NCBI GenBank assembly: GCA_016185245.1
Contig: JACPNZ010000016.1
Coordinates: forward strand, 186,001-250,000
Direction: 5' to 3'
From: Hyphomicrobiales bacterium
GTDB taxonomy: Bacteria; Pseudomonadota; Alphaproteobacteria; Rhizobiales; Aestuariivirgaceae
DNA length: 64,000 nt
The position numbers and the translations under genes were made by a program. Below the pieces are notes generated by a model. The model saw only the letters and a list, made by a program, of their open reading frames with translations. It was not told where the DNA came from and did not search any database. Below are positions 33,013 to 41,257 of the stretch, in pieces; position 1 is the stretch's first letter; each line of letters begins with the position of its first letter.

Positions 33013-33990
33013 CTAGATCTTCGCCATCCAGCTCTTGTACACGGCCACTGCCGACCGTCGCATGCGGTCGGCCAGACCGCGTCGCAAACCGACTGGCGGG
33101 AACGGCTGGGCGATGTCCGGCCGGCGGTCTTTCTCGGCGGCCAGGCGCAGCGCCTGCATGCGCCGCACCGTGCCGGCGTCGAAATAGTTTTCGGGGATTT
33201 CGGGATAGGAGGCGCGGGTGCCCGCAAGAAAGCGCCCGACATCGCGCCGGTACTCCCGCATCAGCGAGTCGGCATCGTATTCCGGATGCCCCTGGAGGAA
33301 GAGAAAGTGGCTGCCCGCGTCCTTGGCGAAGATGTCGACCGTGCCGTCGCCGGCACGGGTGAGGATGCGGTAGTCCTTGTTCACCAGGTCGCCTGCTGCA
33401 AGGTCATTGTGGCGCGAATGGCAGATCGCAAGACGGCCGGGCAGATCGAGGCCCGCCCATCGATTGTCGGCCGGTCTTGAGGTGAAGAGGCCCGAACGCT
33501 TGGCCGGTAGGGGCCGCCTGGCAATGCCGTCGAGATGCAGCACTGCCGCATGGGCCGCAAGACACGACCACAGGGTCGACCTTGTATTGGTCCGAGCCCA
33601 GTCCACCAGGCGGGTGAGTGCCGGCCAGTAGGGTTCGTCGCTGAGAACCGGGGCCTTGGGTTCATTGCCGGTGACGATCAGCGCATCCGTGCCGGCGGCA
33701 TAGAGTTCCTCCACCGGGCGGTAGCGCGCCGCAATCGCCGCCGTTGTGTCGCTGCCGCGTGAAATCTCCGGCAGGTGAAAGAGGCCGATGCGAACCGGCC
33801 TGCCCATCGATTCGACCAGGCCGGTGAACTGGCGCTCGGTGGCGGCAAAGGCCGAATCCGGCATGTTGTTGACCAGCGCCACGGTGATGACGCGGCTTTC
33901 CGCGGCGACCGGCGGCCGGATGCCCAGGGACGGCACCGCCTGTAGCTTGACCGCGCCTCCCAACTTGCTGCCGTCGAAGTGCCTGGACAT
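33013..33990 (-). CDS. Divergent MetA-family homoserine O-acyltransferase
   Basis: A 325-residue protein of the MetA family (glutamine-amidotransferase-like fold). Catalytic Cys143 in WSCLAAHAA and His235/Glu237 in LQGHPEYD lie at almost the same positions as the E. coli triad. The N-terminal ITVALVNNMPDSAFAATERQF departs from the usual ALLNLMP.KIETE, and the acyl-donor loop reads TGNEPKAP rather than TGAP, so acetyl- or succinyl-CoA preference cannot be assigned. It follows the MetY-like gene by 12 nt. The pair would make homocysteine, or a related thiol amino acid, through an O-acylated intermediate. Confidence 0.82.
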   Translation of the reverse strand: MSRHFDGSKLGGAVKLQAVPSLGIRPPVAAESRVITVALVNNMPDSAFAATERQFTGLVESMGRPVRIGLFHLPEISRGSDTTAAIAARYRPVEELYAAGTDALIVTGNEPKAPVLSDEPYWPALTRLVDWARTNTRSTLWSCLAAHAAVLHLDGIARRPLPAKRSGLFTSRPADNRWAGLDLPGRLAICHSRHNDLAAGDLVNKDYRILTRAGDGTVDIFAKDAGSHFLFLQGHPEYDADSLMREYRRDVGRFLAGTRASYPEIPENYFDAGTVRRMQALRLAAEKDRRPDIAQPFPPVGLRRGLADRMRRSAVAVYKSWMAKI

Positions 33991-34002
33991 GGCCTGCCCC
34001 GG

Positions 34003-35307
34003 CTATTCCGCCGCGGCCTTGAGACTGGCGAAGGGGCGGGCTGCGTCGAGCGCCTGGTCGAGATCGGCGATGATGTCGTCGACGTGCTCGATGCCGATGC
34101 TGAGCCGGATCATCTCCGGCGCCACGCCGGCCCGCTTCTGGTCCTCGGCCGACATCTGACGGTGGGTGGTCGACGCCGGGTGGCAGGCCAGCGACTTGGC
34201 GTCGCCGATGTTCACCAGCCGGGTGATCAACTTGAGCGAATCGTAGACCGCCTTGCCGGCCTCAAGCCCGCCCTTGACGCCGAAGGTAAACAGCGACGAG
34301 GCCTTGCCGCCCAGATATTTGCGGGCCAGCCCGTAGTAAGGATCCTCGGGCAGGCCCGCATGGCGCACCCAGTCCACCCGCCGGTCGGCGGCGAGGTGCT
34401 GGGCGACCTTGAGGGCGTTCTCCATATGCCGCTCCATGCGCAGCGCCACGGTTTCAATGCCCTGCAGCAGCAGGAAGGCGCTGAACGGCGACAGTATGGC
34501 GCCGGTATTGCGCTGATAGACACTGCGACAGCGCTCGATGTAGGCGCGTGGCCCGAAACGGTCGACATAGACCATGCCGTGATAGGAGGCGTCAGCCTCG
34601 TTGAACATCGGAAAGCGGCGGGCCTGCTCCTTCCACGGGAAACGGCCGCTGTCGACGATGGCGCCACCCATGGTCGTGCCATGCCCGCCGAGAAACTTGG
34701 TCAGCGAGTGAACCACGACATCGGCACCGTGTTCGATCGGACGCAGCATCACCGGCGTTGCTACCGTATTGTCGACCACCAGCGGCACGCCATGGCTGTG
34801 GGCCACCGCGGCGAGCGCCTGAATATCGCAGATATTGCCGGCCGGGTTGCCGATGCTTTCGCAGAACACGGCGCGCGTCTCGCTATCGATCAGCCTCTCG
34901 ATGTCGCCCGCCTGGTCGCTGGCGGCGAAGCGCGGCATGATGCCTTGCTTGGGAAATATGTGCGAGAACAGCGTGTGCGTCGTGCCGTAGAGCTGCGGCA
35001 CCGAGACGATGTTGCCGCCGCAGTCGGCGAGATTGGCCATGGCATAGTGAAGGGCGGCCTGGCCGCTGGCCACGGCCAACGCCCCCACCCCACCTTCGAG
35101 ACTAGCCAGGCGCCGCTCCAGCACATCGACGGTTGGGTTGGCGATGCGGCTGTAACGATAGCCGTCGGTTTCGAGGTTGAACAGTGCGGCGCCATGGTCG
35201 GCGCTGTCGAAACTGTAGGCAACGGTCTGATAGATCGGGACGGCGACCGCCTTTGTGGTATCTTCGGGCTCGTAGCCCGCGTGGATGGCAATGGTCTCGG
35301 TGCGCAT
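34003..35307 (-). CDS. O-acetylhomoserine/O-succinylhomoserine sulfhydrylase (MetY/MetZ type)
   Basis: A 434-residue PLP enzyme of the Cys/Met metabolism family. The PLP lysine is in VHSLTKFLGGHGTTMGG near residue 210, with the phosphate region ALAVASGQAALHYAM near 78 and VDNTVATP near 180. At this length with the long C-terminal MRLSIGIEHVDDI it resembles O-acetylhomoserine sulfhydrylase, which adds sulfide directly. The N-terminal METIAIHAGYE-like start (MRTETIAIHAGYEPED) is typical. It is transcribed with the MetA-like gene. It may serve primary methionine synthesis or supply a sulfur amino acid to the surrounding cluster. Confidence 0.88.
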   Translation of the reverse strand: MRTETIAIHAGYEPEDTTKAVAVPIYQTVAYSFDSADHGAALFNLETDGYRYSRIANPTVDVLERRLASLEGGVGALAVASGQAALHYAMANLADCGGNIVSVPQLYGTTHTLFSHIFPKQGIMPRFAASDQAGDIERLIDSETRAVFCESIGNPAGNICDIQALAAVAHSHGVPLVVDNTVATPVMLRPIEHGADVVVHSLTKFLGGHGTTMGGAIVDSGRFPWKEQARRFPMFNEADASYHGMVYVDRFGPRAYIERCRSVYQRNTGAILSPFSAFLLLQGIETVALRMERHMENALKVAQHLAADRRVDWVRHAGLPEDPYYGLARKYLGGKASSLFTFGVKGGLEAGKAVYDSLKLITRLVNIGDAKSLACHPASTTHRQMSAEDQKRAGVAPEMIRLSIGIEHVDDIIADLDQALDAARPFASLKAAAE

Positions 35308-35315
35308 CTAAGAGT

Positions 35316-35361
35316 TCCGGCGATCCGCGAGCAGCTTCACCTGTTTACTTCAAGTGCCGGA
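35316..35361 (-). promoter_or_regulatory. Potential structured leader of the MetY-MetA transcript
   Basis: On the minus strand, CACTTG (35356-35351) can pair with CAGGTG (35343-35338) around a 7-nt loop, and TCCGG with CCGGA outside it. This lies just upstream of the MetY-like start. It does not show the conserved sequence of SAM-II riboswitches often found before alphaproteobacterial metA/metZ, so no riboswitch is called. Confidence 0.3.
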
Positions 35362-35394
35362 TTCTACTATGTTTGATACAAATACCAAACATCA

Positions 35395-37272
35395 ATGAAC
35401 GGAGGCGATTTCTTCGCCGAAATCCTTAACGGTTTACCATCCCGAAACGCCGCGGTGGCGACAGCCCCGGCTGCAGCTTCGATTGCCGCCATGACCCTGG
35501 CCCCCCGCAAGGCCTCATTGGCATGGACCGAAGCGCTTGGTGAAATTGCCGGCATCGAGTCCGATCCCCGCCGTACCCTGCCGCAACTGGTTCTAGACCG
35601 GGCGGAAGTAACGCCGGATGCGCCGGCCCTGCTGTCCGACATCGAATGCTTCGACTATGCCAGCCTCGCCCGCCGCATGCTGGCCTACGCCGGCTGGGCC
35701 CGGGCTCAGGGCGTGGGGCCCGGCAGCACCGTCGCACTTCTCATGTCCAACCGGCCCGACTATGTGGCGATCTGGCTCGGCGTCGCGCTGGCCGGCGGAA
35801 TCACCGCATTGCTCAATCCGGCCCTTAGCGGTCAGGCTCTGGCCCACAGCCTCGCCGTGGCCGGACCGCGCGTCATCGTCGCCGACGAGTCGTGCCTGGA
35901 AGCTGTTGCGCAATTACCCGCCGACATCTTGCAGAATATCAACATCTGGCGCCACGGCGATGGTCCCGCGCCCTTGCCGCGCCTTGACGAGGTCATCGCC
36001 GAAATTCTGAGCCGGCCCGGCAAGCCGACGCCCTTCGAACCGGTGACCATCGATGATCTCGCTTTGCTCATTTACACTTCGGGCACCACCGGCCTGCCCA
36101 AAGCGGCGCGCATCGGCCATCGCCGCATCATGAACTGGGCATTGTGGTTCAAGGGCCTGCTCGGCGTGACGGCCGAGGATCGCATCTACGATTGCCTGCC
36201 GCTTTTTCACAGTGTCGGCGGCGTGGTGGCGGTGGGATGCGCACTCGCCGCCGGAGGTTCCGCCGTCATCGCGCCGAAATTTTCGGCCAACCGCTTCTGG
36301 GCCGATGTGGTGCGCTGGGATTGCACCATCTTCCAGTATATCGGCGAACTTTGCCGCTATCTGGTCAATGCGCCCGCTCACCCCCTTGAGCGTTCGCACC
36401 GCCTGCGCATCGCCTGTGGCAATGGCCTCGGTGCCGGTGTGTGGGAAAAGTTCCAGCACCGCTTCGCCATTCCGCAGATCGCCGAGTTCTATGCGGCAAC
36501 CGAAGGCAATGTCTCCTTGTACAATGTCGATGGCGTGCCCGGCGCCATCGGCCGCATCCCGCCCTATCTCCGCCATCGCTTTCCTGTGGCGCTCATCGCA
36601 TTCGATGTCGAGCGGAGCGAACCGGCACGGGGACCGGACGGCCGCTGCCGGCGCGTTGCCACCGGCGAGGTGGGCGAAGCCATCGGCCGCATCGGCGACG
36701 GTGCTGCGGCCTCCGGCCGCTTCGAGGGCTATACCAGCGAAGCCGACTCGCAACGCAAGGTATTGCGCGACGTGTTCGAAGCAGGCGATGCCTGGTTCCG
36801 CACCGGCGACCTGATGCGCTGCGACGCCCGCGGCTTCTATTATTTCGTCGACCGCATCGGCGACACCTATCGCTGGAAGGGCGAGAATGTGGCAACCGCC
36901 GAGGTCGCCGCGATCCTCGCCGAGGCGCCGGGTGTAATGGAAGCTGTGGTCTATGGTGTCGCCGTGCCGGGACACGAAGGCCGCGCCGGCATGGTGCTGA
37001 TTGCGGCGAAGCCGGAATTCGATGCCGCGGCATTCCTCGACCATGCCCGGCGCCATCTGCCGGCCCATGCCGTGCCGGTGTTCATCCGTCTGGCCCGCTC
37101 GATTGCCCTCACCGACACATTCAAATACAAGAAGCAGATGCTGATGGCCGAAGGCTTCGATCCCTCGCTCACCTCCGATCCGCTTCTGGTTCTCGGCCGG
37201 CTGGCCCCATGCTATCGACCCATCGACCGCGACCTCCATCGCCGCATCGCCGCCGCCGAGGTGCGGCTGTGA
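35395..37272 (+). CDS. Acyl-CoA synthetase of the FATP/very-long-chain type
   Basis: A 625-residue adenylate-forming enzyme. AMP-binding motif LIYTSGTTGLPKAARIGHRR lies near residue 223, YAATEGNVSLYNVDG near 367, and RWKGENVATAEVAAIL near 500, a signature of the FATP/VLACS branch; TDTFKYKKQML near the C-terminus holds the catalytic Lys. Expected role: activation of a fatty or other carboxylic acid to the CoA thioester. The start is uncertain: ATG 35395 gives the full frame with no ribosome-binding site, and ATG 35491 is an alternative. The first 30 residues look non-conserved. Confidence 0.85.
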   Translation: MNGGDFFAEILNGLPSRNAAVATAPAAASIAAMTLAPRKASLAWTEALGEIAGIESDPRRTLPQLVLDRAEVTPDAPALLSDIECFDYASLARRMLAYAGWARAQGVGPGSTVALLMSNRPDYVAIWLGVALAGGITALLNPALSGQALAHSLAVAGPRVIVADESCLEAVAQLPADILQNINIWRHGDGPAPLPRLDEVIAEILSRPGKPTPFEPVTIDDLALLIYTSGTTGLPKAARIGHRRIMNWALWFKGLLGVTAEDRIYDCLPLFHSVGGVVAVGCALAAGGSAVIAPKFSANRFWADVVRWDCTIFQYIGELCRYLVNAPAHPLERSHRLRIACGNGLGAGVWEKFQHRFAIPQIAEFYAATEGNVSLYNVDGVPGAIGRIPPYLRHRFPVALIAFDVERSEPARGPDGRCRRVATGEVGEAIGRIGDGAAASGRFEGYTSEADSQRKVLRDVFEAGDAWFRTGDLMRCDARGFYYFVDRIGDTYRWKGENVATAEVAAILAEAPGVMEAVVYGVAVPGHEGRAGMVLIAAKPEFDAAAFLDHARRHLPAHAVPVFIRLARSIALTDTFKYKKQMLMAEGFDPSLTSDPLLVLGRLAPCYRPIDRDLHRRIAAAEVRL

Positions 37273-37331
37273 GCGGCCGGCCGAAATATACTTCCCGGCA
37301 TCTTCAAGCCAATAAATAGCGAGCAGCAACC

Positions 37332-37778
37332 ATGTCGACCAAGCCCGTCGCCTTTGCCGAAACCGCCATCGAGCTGAAGCCATCGCCGATCGAACCATCG
37401 TGGATCATCGAGGGCCAGCCGGTGGCGCGCAACTCGGTCATCGCCAAGAGCGCCGACCGCACCTCGTGCACCATCGTGTGGGACTGCACCGCCGGAAAGT
37501 TCAACTGGATCTACGATATCGACGAGACGGTGCATGTCGTCGAAGGCGCGGTCACCGTCGATGACGGCCACTCGCCGCCGCGCCGGCTCGAACCCGGCAG
37601 TGTCGCCTTCTTTCCAGCCGGCTCGCGGGCCGTCTGGACCGTCGACAAATATGTGCGAAAGGTGGCGTTCTGCCGGACCGTGCCGCCCTTTCCCTTCGGC
37701 CTGGCGGTTGCCGTCTATCATGCCTTGAAGCAGCGCATCTTCTCGCCCAACAAGGGCTCGCTGATGCAGGCCGGCTGA
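37332..37778 (+). CDS. Cupin-domain protein (DUF861-like)
   Basis: A 148-residue single cupin: DIDETVHVVEGAVTVDDG is the first half-motif and LEPGSVAFFPAGSRAVWTV the second, as in the DUF861/ureidoglycine-aminohydrolase-like group. The central metal-binding His/Glu set is only partly present (ETVHVVEG). Such proteins can be small enzymes or ligand sensors. It is 59 nt after the acyl-CoA synthetase and 9 nt before the aminotransferase, so part of the plus-strand unit. Function not assignable. Confidence 0.75.
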   Translation: MSTKPVAFAETAIELKPSPIEPSWIIEGQPVARNSVIAKSADRTSCTIVWDCTAGKFNWIYDIDETVHVVEGAVTVDDGHSPPRRLEPGSVAFFPAGSRAVWTVDKYVRKVAFCRTVPPFPFGLAVAVYHALKQRIFSPNKGSLMQAG

Positions 37779-37787
37779 GACAACGCC

Positions 37788-38669
37788 ATGCCCGCGCTCC
37801 GGCGAGCTGCGAATTTTTCCAGAACCTGGGCCTTCTATGAAGGCCGCTGGCACGAGGGCAATGTCCCGATCATGGGTCCGCGCACCCACGGCGCCTGGCT
37901 CGGCTCGACCCTGTTCGACGGGGCCCGCCGCTTCGAAGGTGTCGCCCCCGATCTCGACCTGCACATGGCGCGCATCAATGCCTCGGCCCGCAGCTTCGGG
38001 CTGAAGCCCATGGTGAGCGATGCCGAGTGGCTGAAGCTCGCCGAGGCGGGAATGGCGAAGTTCGATGTCGCCGTGGCCCTCTATATCCGCCCCATGTATT
38101 GGGCGGAGAACGGTGCCGCGGGCGGCGGCGTCCGCCACGACCCCGACTCGACTTGCTGGTGCCTGTGCCTCTACGAGGCGCCGATGCCGCAGCCCGGAAA
38201 CCTCGCCATCACTCTGTCGCCGTTCCGCCGGCCGAGCCCCGACACCGCCCCGGTCGAAGCCAAGGCCGGCTGCCTCTATCCCAACAATGCCCGGGCGCTG
38301 GCCGAAGCCGAAGAGCGCGGCTTCAACAATTGTCTGGTAACCGACCTCCTCGGCAATGTCGCCGAACTGGGCAATGCCAATGTCTTCATGGCGCGGCAGG
38401 GCGAGGTGTTCACGCCCGTGGCCAACGGCACGTTTCTCGCCGGCATTACCCGGAGACGAGTGATCGCACTGCTGCGCCGGCAGGGCGTGACGGTGCATGA
38501 GGCGTCGCTGCGCTACAATGATTTTGCCGCCGCCGACGAGATCTTCTTGTGCGGCAATTTCTCCAAGCTGATGCCGGTGACCCGCATCGACCGGCGCGAC
38601 CTGCAGCCCGGTCCCTTCTATACCTTGGCCCGCAGGCTCTACTGGGACTTCGCCCACGGGCGGGGCTAG
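37788..38669 (+). CDS. Class IV PLP aminotransferase (BCAT/aminodeoxychorismate-lyase fold)
   Basis: A 293-residue fold-type IV PLP enzyme. The PLP lysine is Lys159 in VEAKAGCLYPNNARAL; further motifs are the Glu in GNVAELGNANVF, TPVANGTFLAGITRRRVI and the C-terminal AADEIFLCGNFSKLMPV. The last motif is close to branched-chain aminotransferases. Either a transamination or an amine-lyase activity is possible. Within this cluster it could aminate an oxo-acyl precursor or make a non-standard amino acid. Its TAG stop overlaps the stop of the convergent gene (CTAG). Confidence 0.85.
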   Translation: MPALRRAANFSRTWAFYEGRWHEGNVPIMGPRTHGAWLGSTLFDGARRFEGVAPDLDLHMARINASARSFGLKPMVSDAEWLKLAEAGMAKFDVAVALYIRPMYWAENGAAGGGVRHDPDSTCWCLCLYEAPMPQPGNLAITLSPFRRPSPDTAPVEAKAGCLYPNNARALAEAEERGFNNCLVTDLLGNVAELGNANVFMARQGEVFTPVANGTFLAGITRRRVIALLRRQGVTVHEASLRYNDFAAADEIFLCGNFSKLMPVTRIDRRDLQPGPFYTLARRLYWDFAHGRG

Positions 38670-39562
38670 ATGCCGAACAGCACGAACTCCGTGTCGGTCA
38701 GATCGCACAGTTTCGGACGATTGGCGCCACGGAAGTAGCGGCGCCCGTGACGCGGCGTATAGACTCCGCGCAAACCGGCAACCGGCCCGTCGCCGTCCAT
38801 GGCGATGAGCGGCAGGCCATGCCACAGCAGGCGGCGGCCCAGCGGCCCGGCGAATTTCACCAGCTCGGCCTGGCTGCGCGCATAGATGGCAAGGGCACAG
38901 GGCGTCCACCACCTGCCGCTGCGGATGCGGAAAGGCTTGAACACGAAAGGATGGGAAGCGCCCTGGTGCTCGGCGACGATCACCGTGCAGCCCAGTTCGG
39001 CATGGCGCGCCAGCATGGCGTGCTCCGGCAGATCGCGGTCACCAAGCCTGTCGAAGGATCGCAGCCGGGCTCCCCGCACCCAGGCCGAGAGGCCGGCGAA
39101 GGCCACGAACAGGCCCGAACTGTAGAGCTTGTAGCCCTGGCTTTCGACCATCGGCCAGGTGTGCGGGGCGGGCGAGACATTGAGATAGGTGACGCTCCTG
39201 TGGCGCAGCGCCACGGACACCAGGAACGGCGCATAGCCGCGAAACTCCGGCTCGACATACCAGCCCGCCACATTGGCGAACAGCGCTTCGCCGGACTCTG
39301 ACCGGCGCCGCGACACGATGAGAATGAGCGCTCCCACCACCCGGTTGCCGGCCGCCAGCAAGTAGCCATAATGCGGCAAGCCTTCCGGCACGCTGCGCTC
39401 GCCCAGGCGGCGCAGGCCCGCCAGCCAGAATTCATTGCTCCTGCCAGGAAAACCTTTCACCAGCAGGGCGGCAATCGCAGCCAGATCGTCGGCCGCAATC
39501 GGCCTGCACTGGATTTTCGGGGATGGTTTCGGGTACACTGCTCTTAACCGTTCTCCTAACAT
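38666..39562 (-). CDS. GNAT-like acetyltransferase-fold protein, function unknown
   Basis: About 298 residues. The N-terminal half resembles a GNAT fold: IAADDLAAIAALLVKGFPGRS, then GYLLAAGNRVVGALILIV and an AGWYVEPEFRGYAPFLVS segment where a GNAT enzyme binds acetyl-CoA (Q/RxxGxG is not perfect here: EFRGYAP). The C-terminal half (about 160-298) has no motif I recognise. It is the only minus-strand gene inside the plus-strand half of the cluster and shares a promoter region with the second carrier protein. ATG 39562 is preferred over TTG 39580, weakly supported by GGAA upstream. Confidence 0.6.
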   Translation of the reverse strand: MLGERLRAVYPKPSPKIQCRPIAADDLAAIAALLVKGFPGRSNEFWLAGLRRLGERSVPEGLPHYGYLLAAGNRVVGALILIVSRRRSESGEALFANVAGWYVEPEFRGYAPFLVSVALRHRSVTYLNVSPAPHTWPMVESQGYKLYSSGLFVAFAGLSAWVRGARLRSFDRLGDRDLPEHAMLARHAELGCTVIVAEHQGASHPFVFKPFRIRSGRWWTPCALAIYARSQAELVKFAGPLGRRLLWHGLPLIAMDGDGPVAGLRGVYTPRHGRRYFRGANRPKLCDLTDTEFVLFGI

Positions 39563-39624
39563 TCTATTCCAATTTTGCAATTAGCAAGCGACACAAGGCA
39601 AGTATAGTGAAGGACGAAGCGGCC

Positions 39625-39879
39625 ATGCCGAAGCGGTTAACCATAATTTCGCATATCGAGCGCGTCGCCGGCGAACAGAAGAAGTCCTTGAAGCCGCTGA
39701 GCGACGACCTGCCGCTCCTCGAAAGCGGCCTCGATTCCCTGTGTTTCGCCATATTGGTGGCGCGCCTCGAGGATGAGTTCGGCTTCGATCCCTTTTCGGT
39801 GTCGGACACCGTCGAGTTTCCGGTGACGCTGGGCGAATTCCTGCGCTGCTACGAGTCAAATGAGAATGTCGCGGCCTGA
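39625..39879 (+). CDS. Second stand-alone acyl carrier protein
   Basis: An 84-residue carrier protein with phosphopantetheine motif LLESGLDSLCFAILVARLEDEFG, Ser38 being the attachment site. ATG 39625 (MPKRLTIISH) was chosen; the longer frame starts with a hydrophobic stretch over the divergent promoter and is not carrier-like. AAGGA lies 11 nt upstream. A TATAGT box at 39603-39608 may be its -10 element. Its last 20 nt overlap the start of the adenylating enzyme gene, a strong sign that the two proteins work as a pair. Confidence 0.85.
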   Translation: MPKRLTIISHIERVAGEQKKSLKPLSDDLPLLESGLDSLCFAILVARLEDEFGFDPFSVSDTVEFPVTLGEFLRCYESNENVAA

Positions 39880-41257
39880 CAGCCGCTCGCTCCGCCAGGC
39901 GCTGGCAGACGCCGGCAGCCTGGAGGGACGGTTCTTGCTTGGCGGCGATAGGCCGATTCCCCTTGCCGCGATGCTGGCGGGCTCCGCCACCGACGGGCGC
40001 CACTCCGATCTCACCGGCCGCTCGGTTCTCCTTGCCACCTCCGATCAGCTTACTGCGGCACTGGCTCTGGTCGAGTTTGACGGGCTGGCCCGCCGCATCG
40101 TTATCTGCCCACCCGATCTGAAGTCCGAAAACCTCGCAAGTATCATCCGCGATGCCGGGGTCGAGGCCATCGTCTGTAGTGTGGCCGAAATCTACCGGAG
40201 CCTGGGCATTGCAACCATCGTCGAAGTGACGGTTCCCCCGCGCAGCGCCCCGCCACCGGTGGCACCGCAATTCGAGACCGAGTGGTTGATGCTGACGTCG
40301 GGAACGACCGGCGATCCCAAGATCGCGGTGCACACGCTCGGCGCCCTGACCGGCGCCATCAAGCCGACCCCGGCGGGCGCCGAACCGCCCGTGTGGGCCA
40401 CCTTCTACGATATCCGCCGCTATGGCGGGTTGCAGATATACCTCCGCGCCATGCTCGGCACCGGCAGCCTCGTCCTGTCGCGCCCCGACGAGCCCGTCGC
40501 CGATCATCTGCGCCGGCTGGCGGCCTGCGGTGTCACCCATCTCACCGGCACGCCGACCCACTGGCGCCGCGCCCTGCTCAACAGTGCGGCAACCGAGATC
40601 AAGCCGCGCTACATCCGCCTTTCCGGCGAGATCGCCGACCAGGCGGTGCTCGATGCGCTGAAGGCCGCCTATCCCGGCACCCCCATCGGCCATGCCTATG
40701 CCTCGACCGAGGCCGGCGTCGGCTTCGAGGTGACCGACGGGCTCGAAGGATTTCCGGCAAGCTTCCTCGACGGCGGTCTTGCCGAGGTGGAGATGAAGAT
40801 CGTCGACGGCTCCCTCAGGCTGCGCTCGGCCCGCATGGCGACTGGCTATGCCGGCCGTCCCGATCTGGCGCTCATCGGTCCCGGCGGCTTCATCGACAGT
40901 GGCGACATGGTGGAGCGGCGGGGCGAGCGCTGCTATTTCGCCGGCCGCCGCGATGGCGTCATCAATGTCGGCGGCCTCAAGGTCCATCCCGAGGAGATCG
41001 AGGCTCTGATCAACCGCCATGGCGAGGTGCGCATGTCGCGCGTCAAGTCGCGCAAGAGCCCGATCATCGGGGCCGTGGTGGTGGCCGATGTGGTGTTGGC
41101 AGATGGCCTCACGCCGGCCGACAAGGAGCGGATCAGGGCCGAGCTCCTGGAGCTCTGCCAGCGCCAGCTTGCCGCCCACAAGATACCGGCCGTCTTCACC
41201 TTCAAGCCGGGGATCGAGGCAACCCCCGGCGGAAAGCTGTCGCGGCACAATGCGTAA
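39860..41257 (+). CDS. AMP-dependent acyl ligase paired with the second carrier protein
   Basis: A 465-residue ANL-superfamily enzyme, shorter than usual at the N-terminus. Core motifs are LMLTSGTTGDPKIAVHT near 145, YASTEAGVGFE near 279, DSGDMVERRGERCYFAGRRDGVINVGGLKVHPEEIEAL-type hinge region near 350-385 and the C-terminal ATPGGKLSRHN with the adenylation Lys. It should activate a carboxylic acid and transfer it to CoA or, given the 20-nt gene overlap, to the carrier protein encoded immediately upstream. ATG 39866 is an alternative start. It overlaps the SDR gene by 8 nt. Confidence 0.85.
   Translation: MRMSRPDSRSLRQALADAGSLEGRFLLGGDRPIPLAAMLAGSATDGRHSDLTGRSVLLATSDQLTAALALVEFDGLARRIVICPPDLKSENLASIIRDAGVEAIVCSVAEIYRSLGIATIVEVTVPPRSAPPPVAPQFETEWLMLTSGTTGDPKIAVHTLGALTGAIKPTPAGAEPPVWATFYDIRRYGGLQIYLRAMLGTGSLVLSRPDEPVADHLRRLAACGVTHLTGTPTHWRRALLNSAATEIKPRYIRLSGEIADQAVLDALKAAYPGTPIGHAYASTEAGVGFEVTDGLEGFPASFLDGGLAEVEMKIVDGSLRLRSARMATGYAGRPDLALIGPGGFIDSGDMVERRGERCYFAGRRDGVINVGGLKVHPEEIEALINRHGEVRMSRVKSRKSPIIGAVVVADVVLADGLTPADKERIRAELLELCQRQLAAHKIPAVFTFKPGIEATPGGKLSRHNA

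Noticed and set aside
35308-35394. SAM-II riboswitch before the MetY-like gene
   Set aside because: The conserved SAM-II core sequence could not be found on the minus strand, only a simple hairpin.
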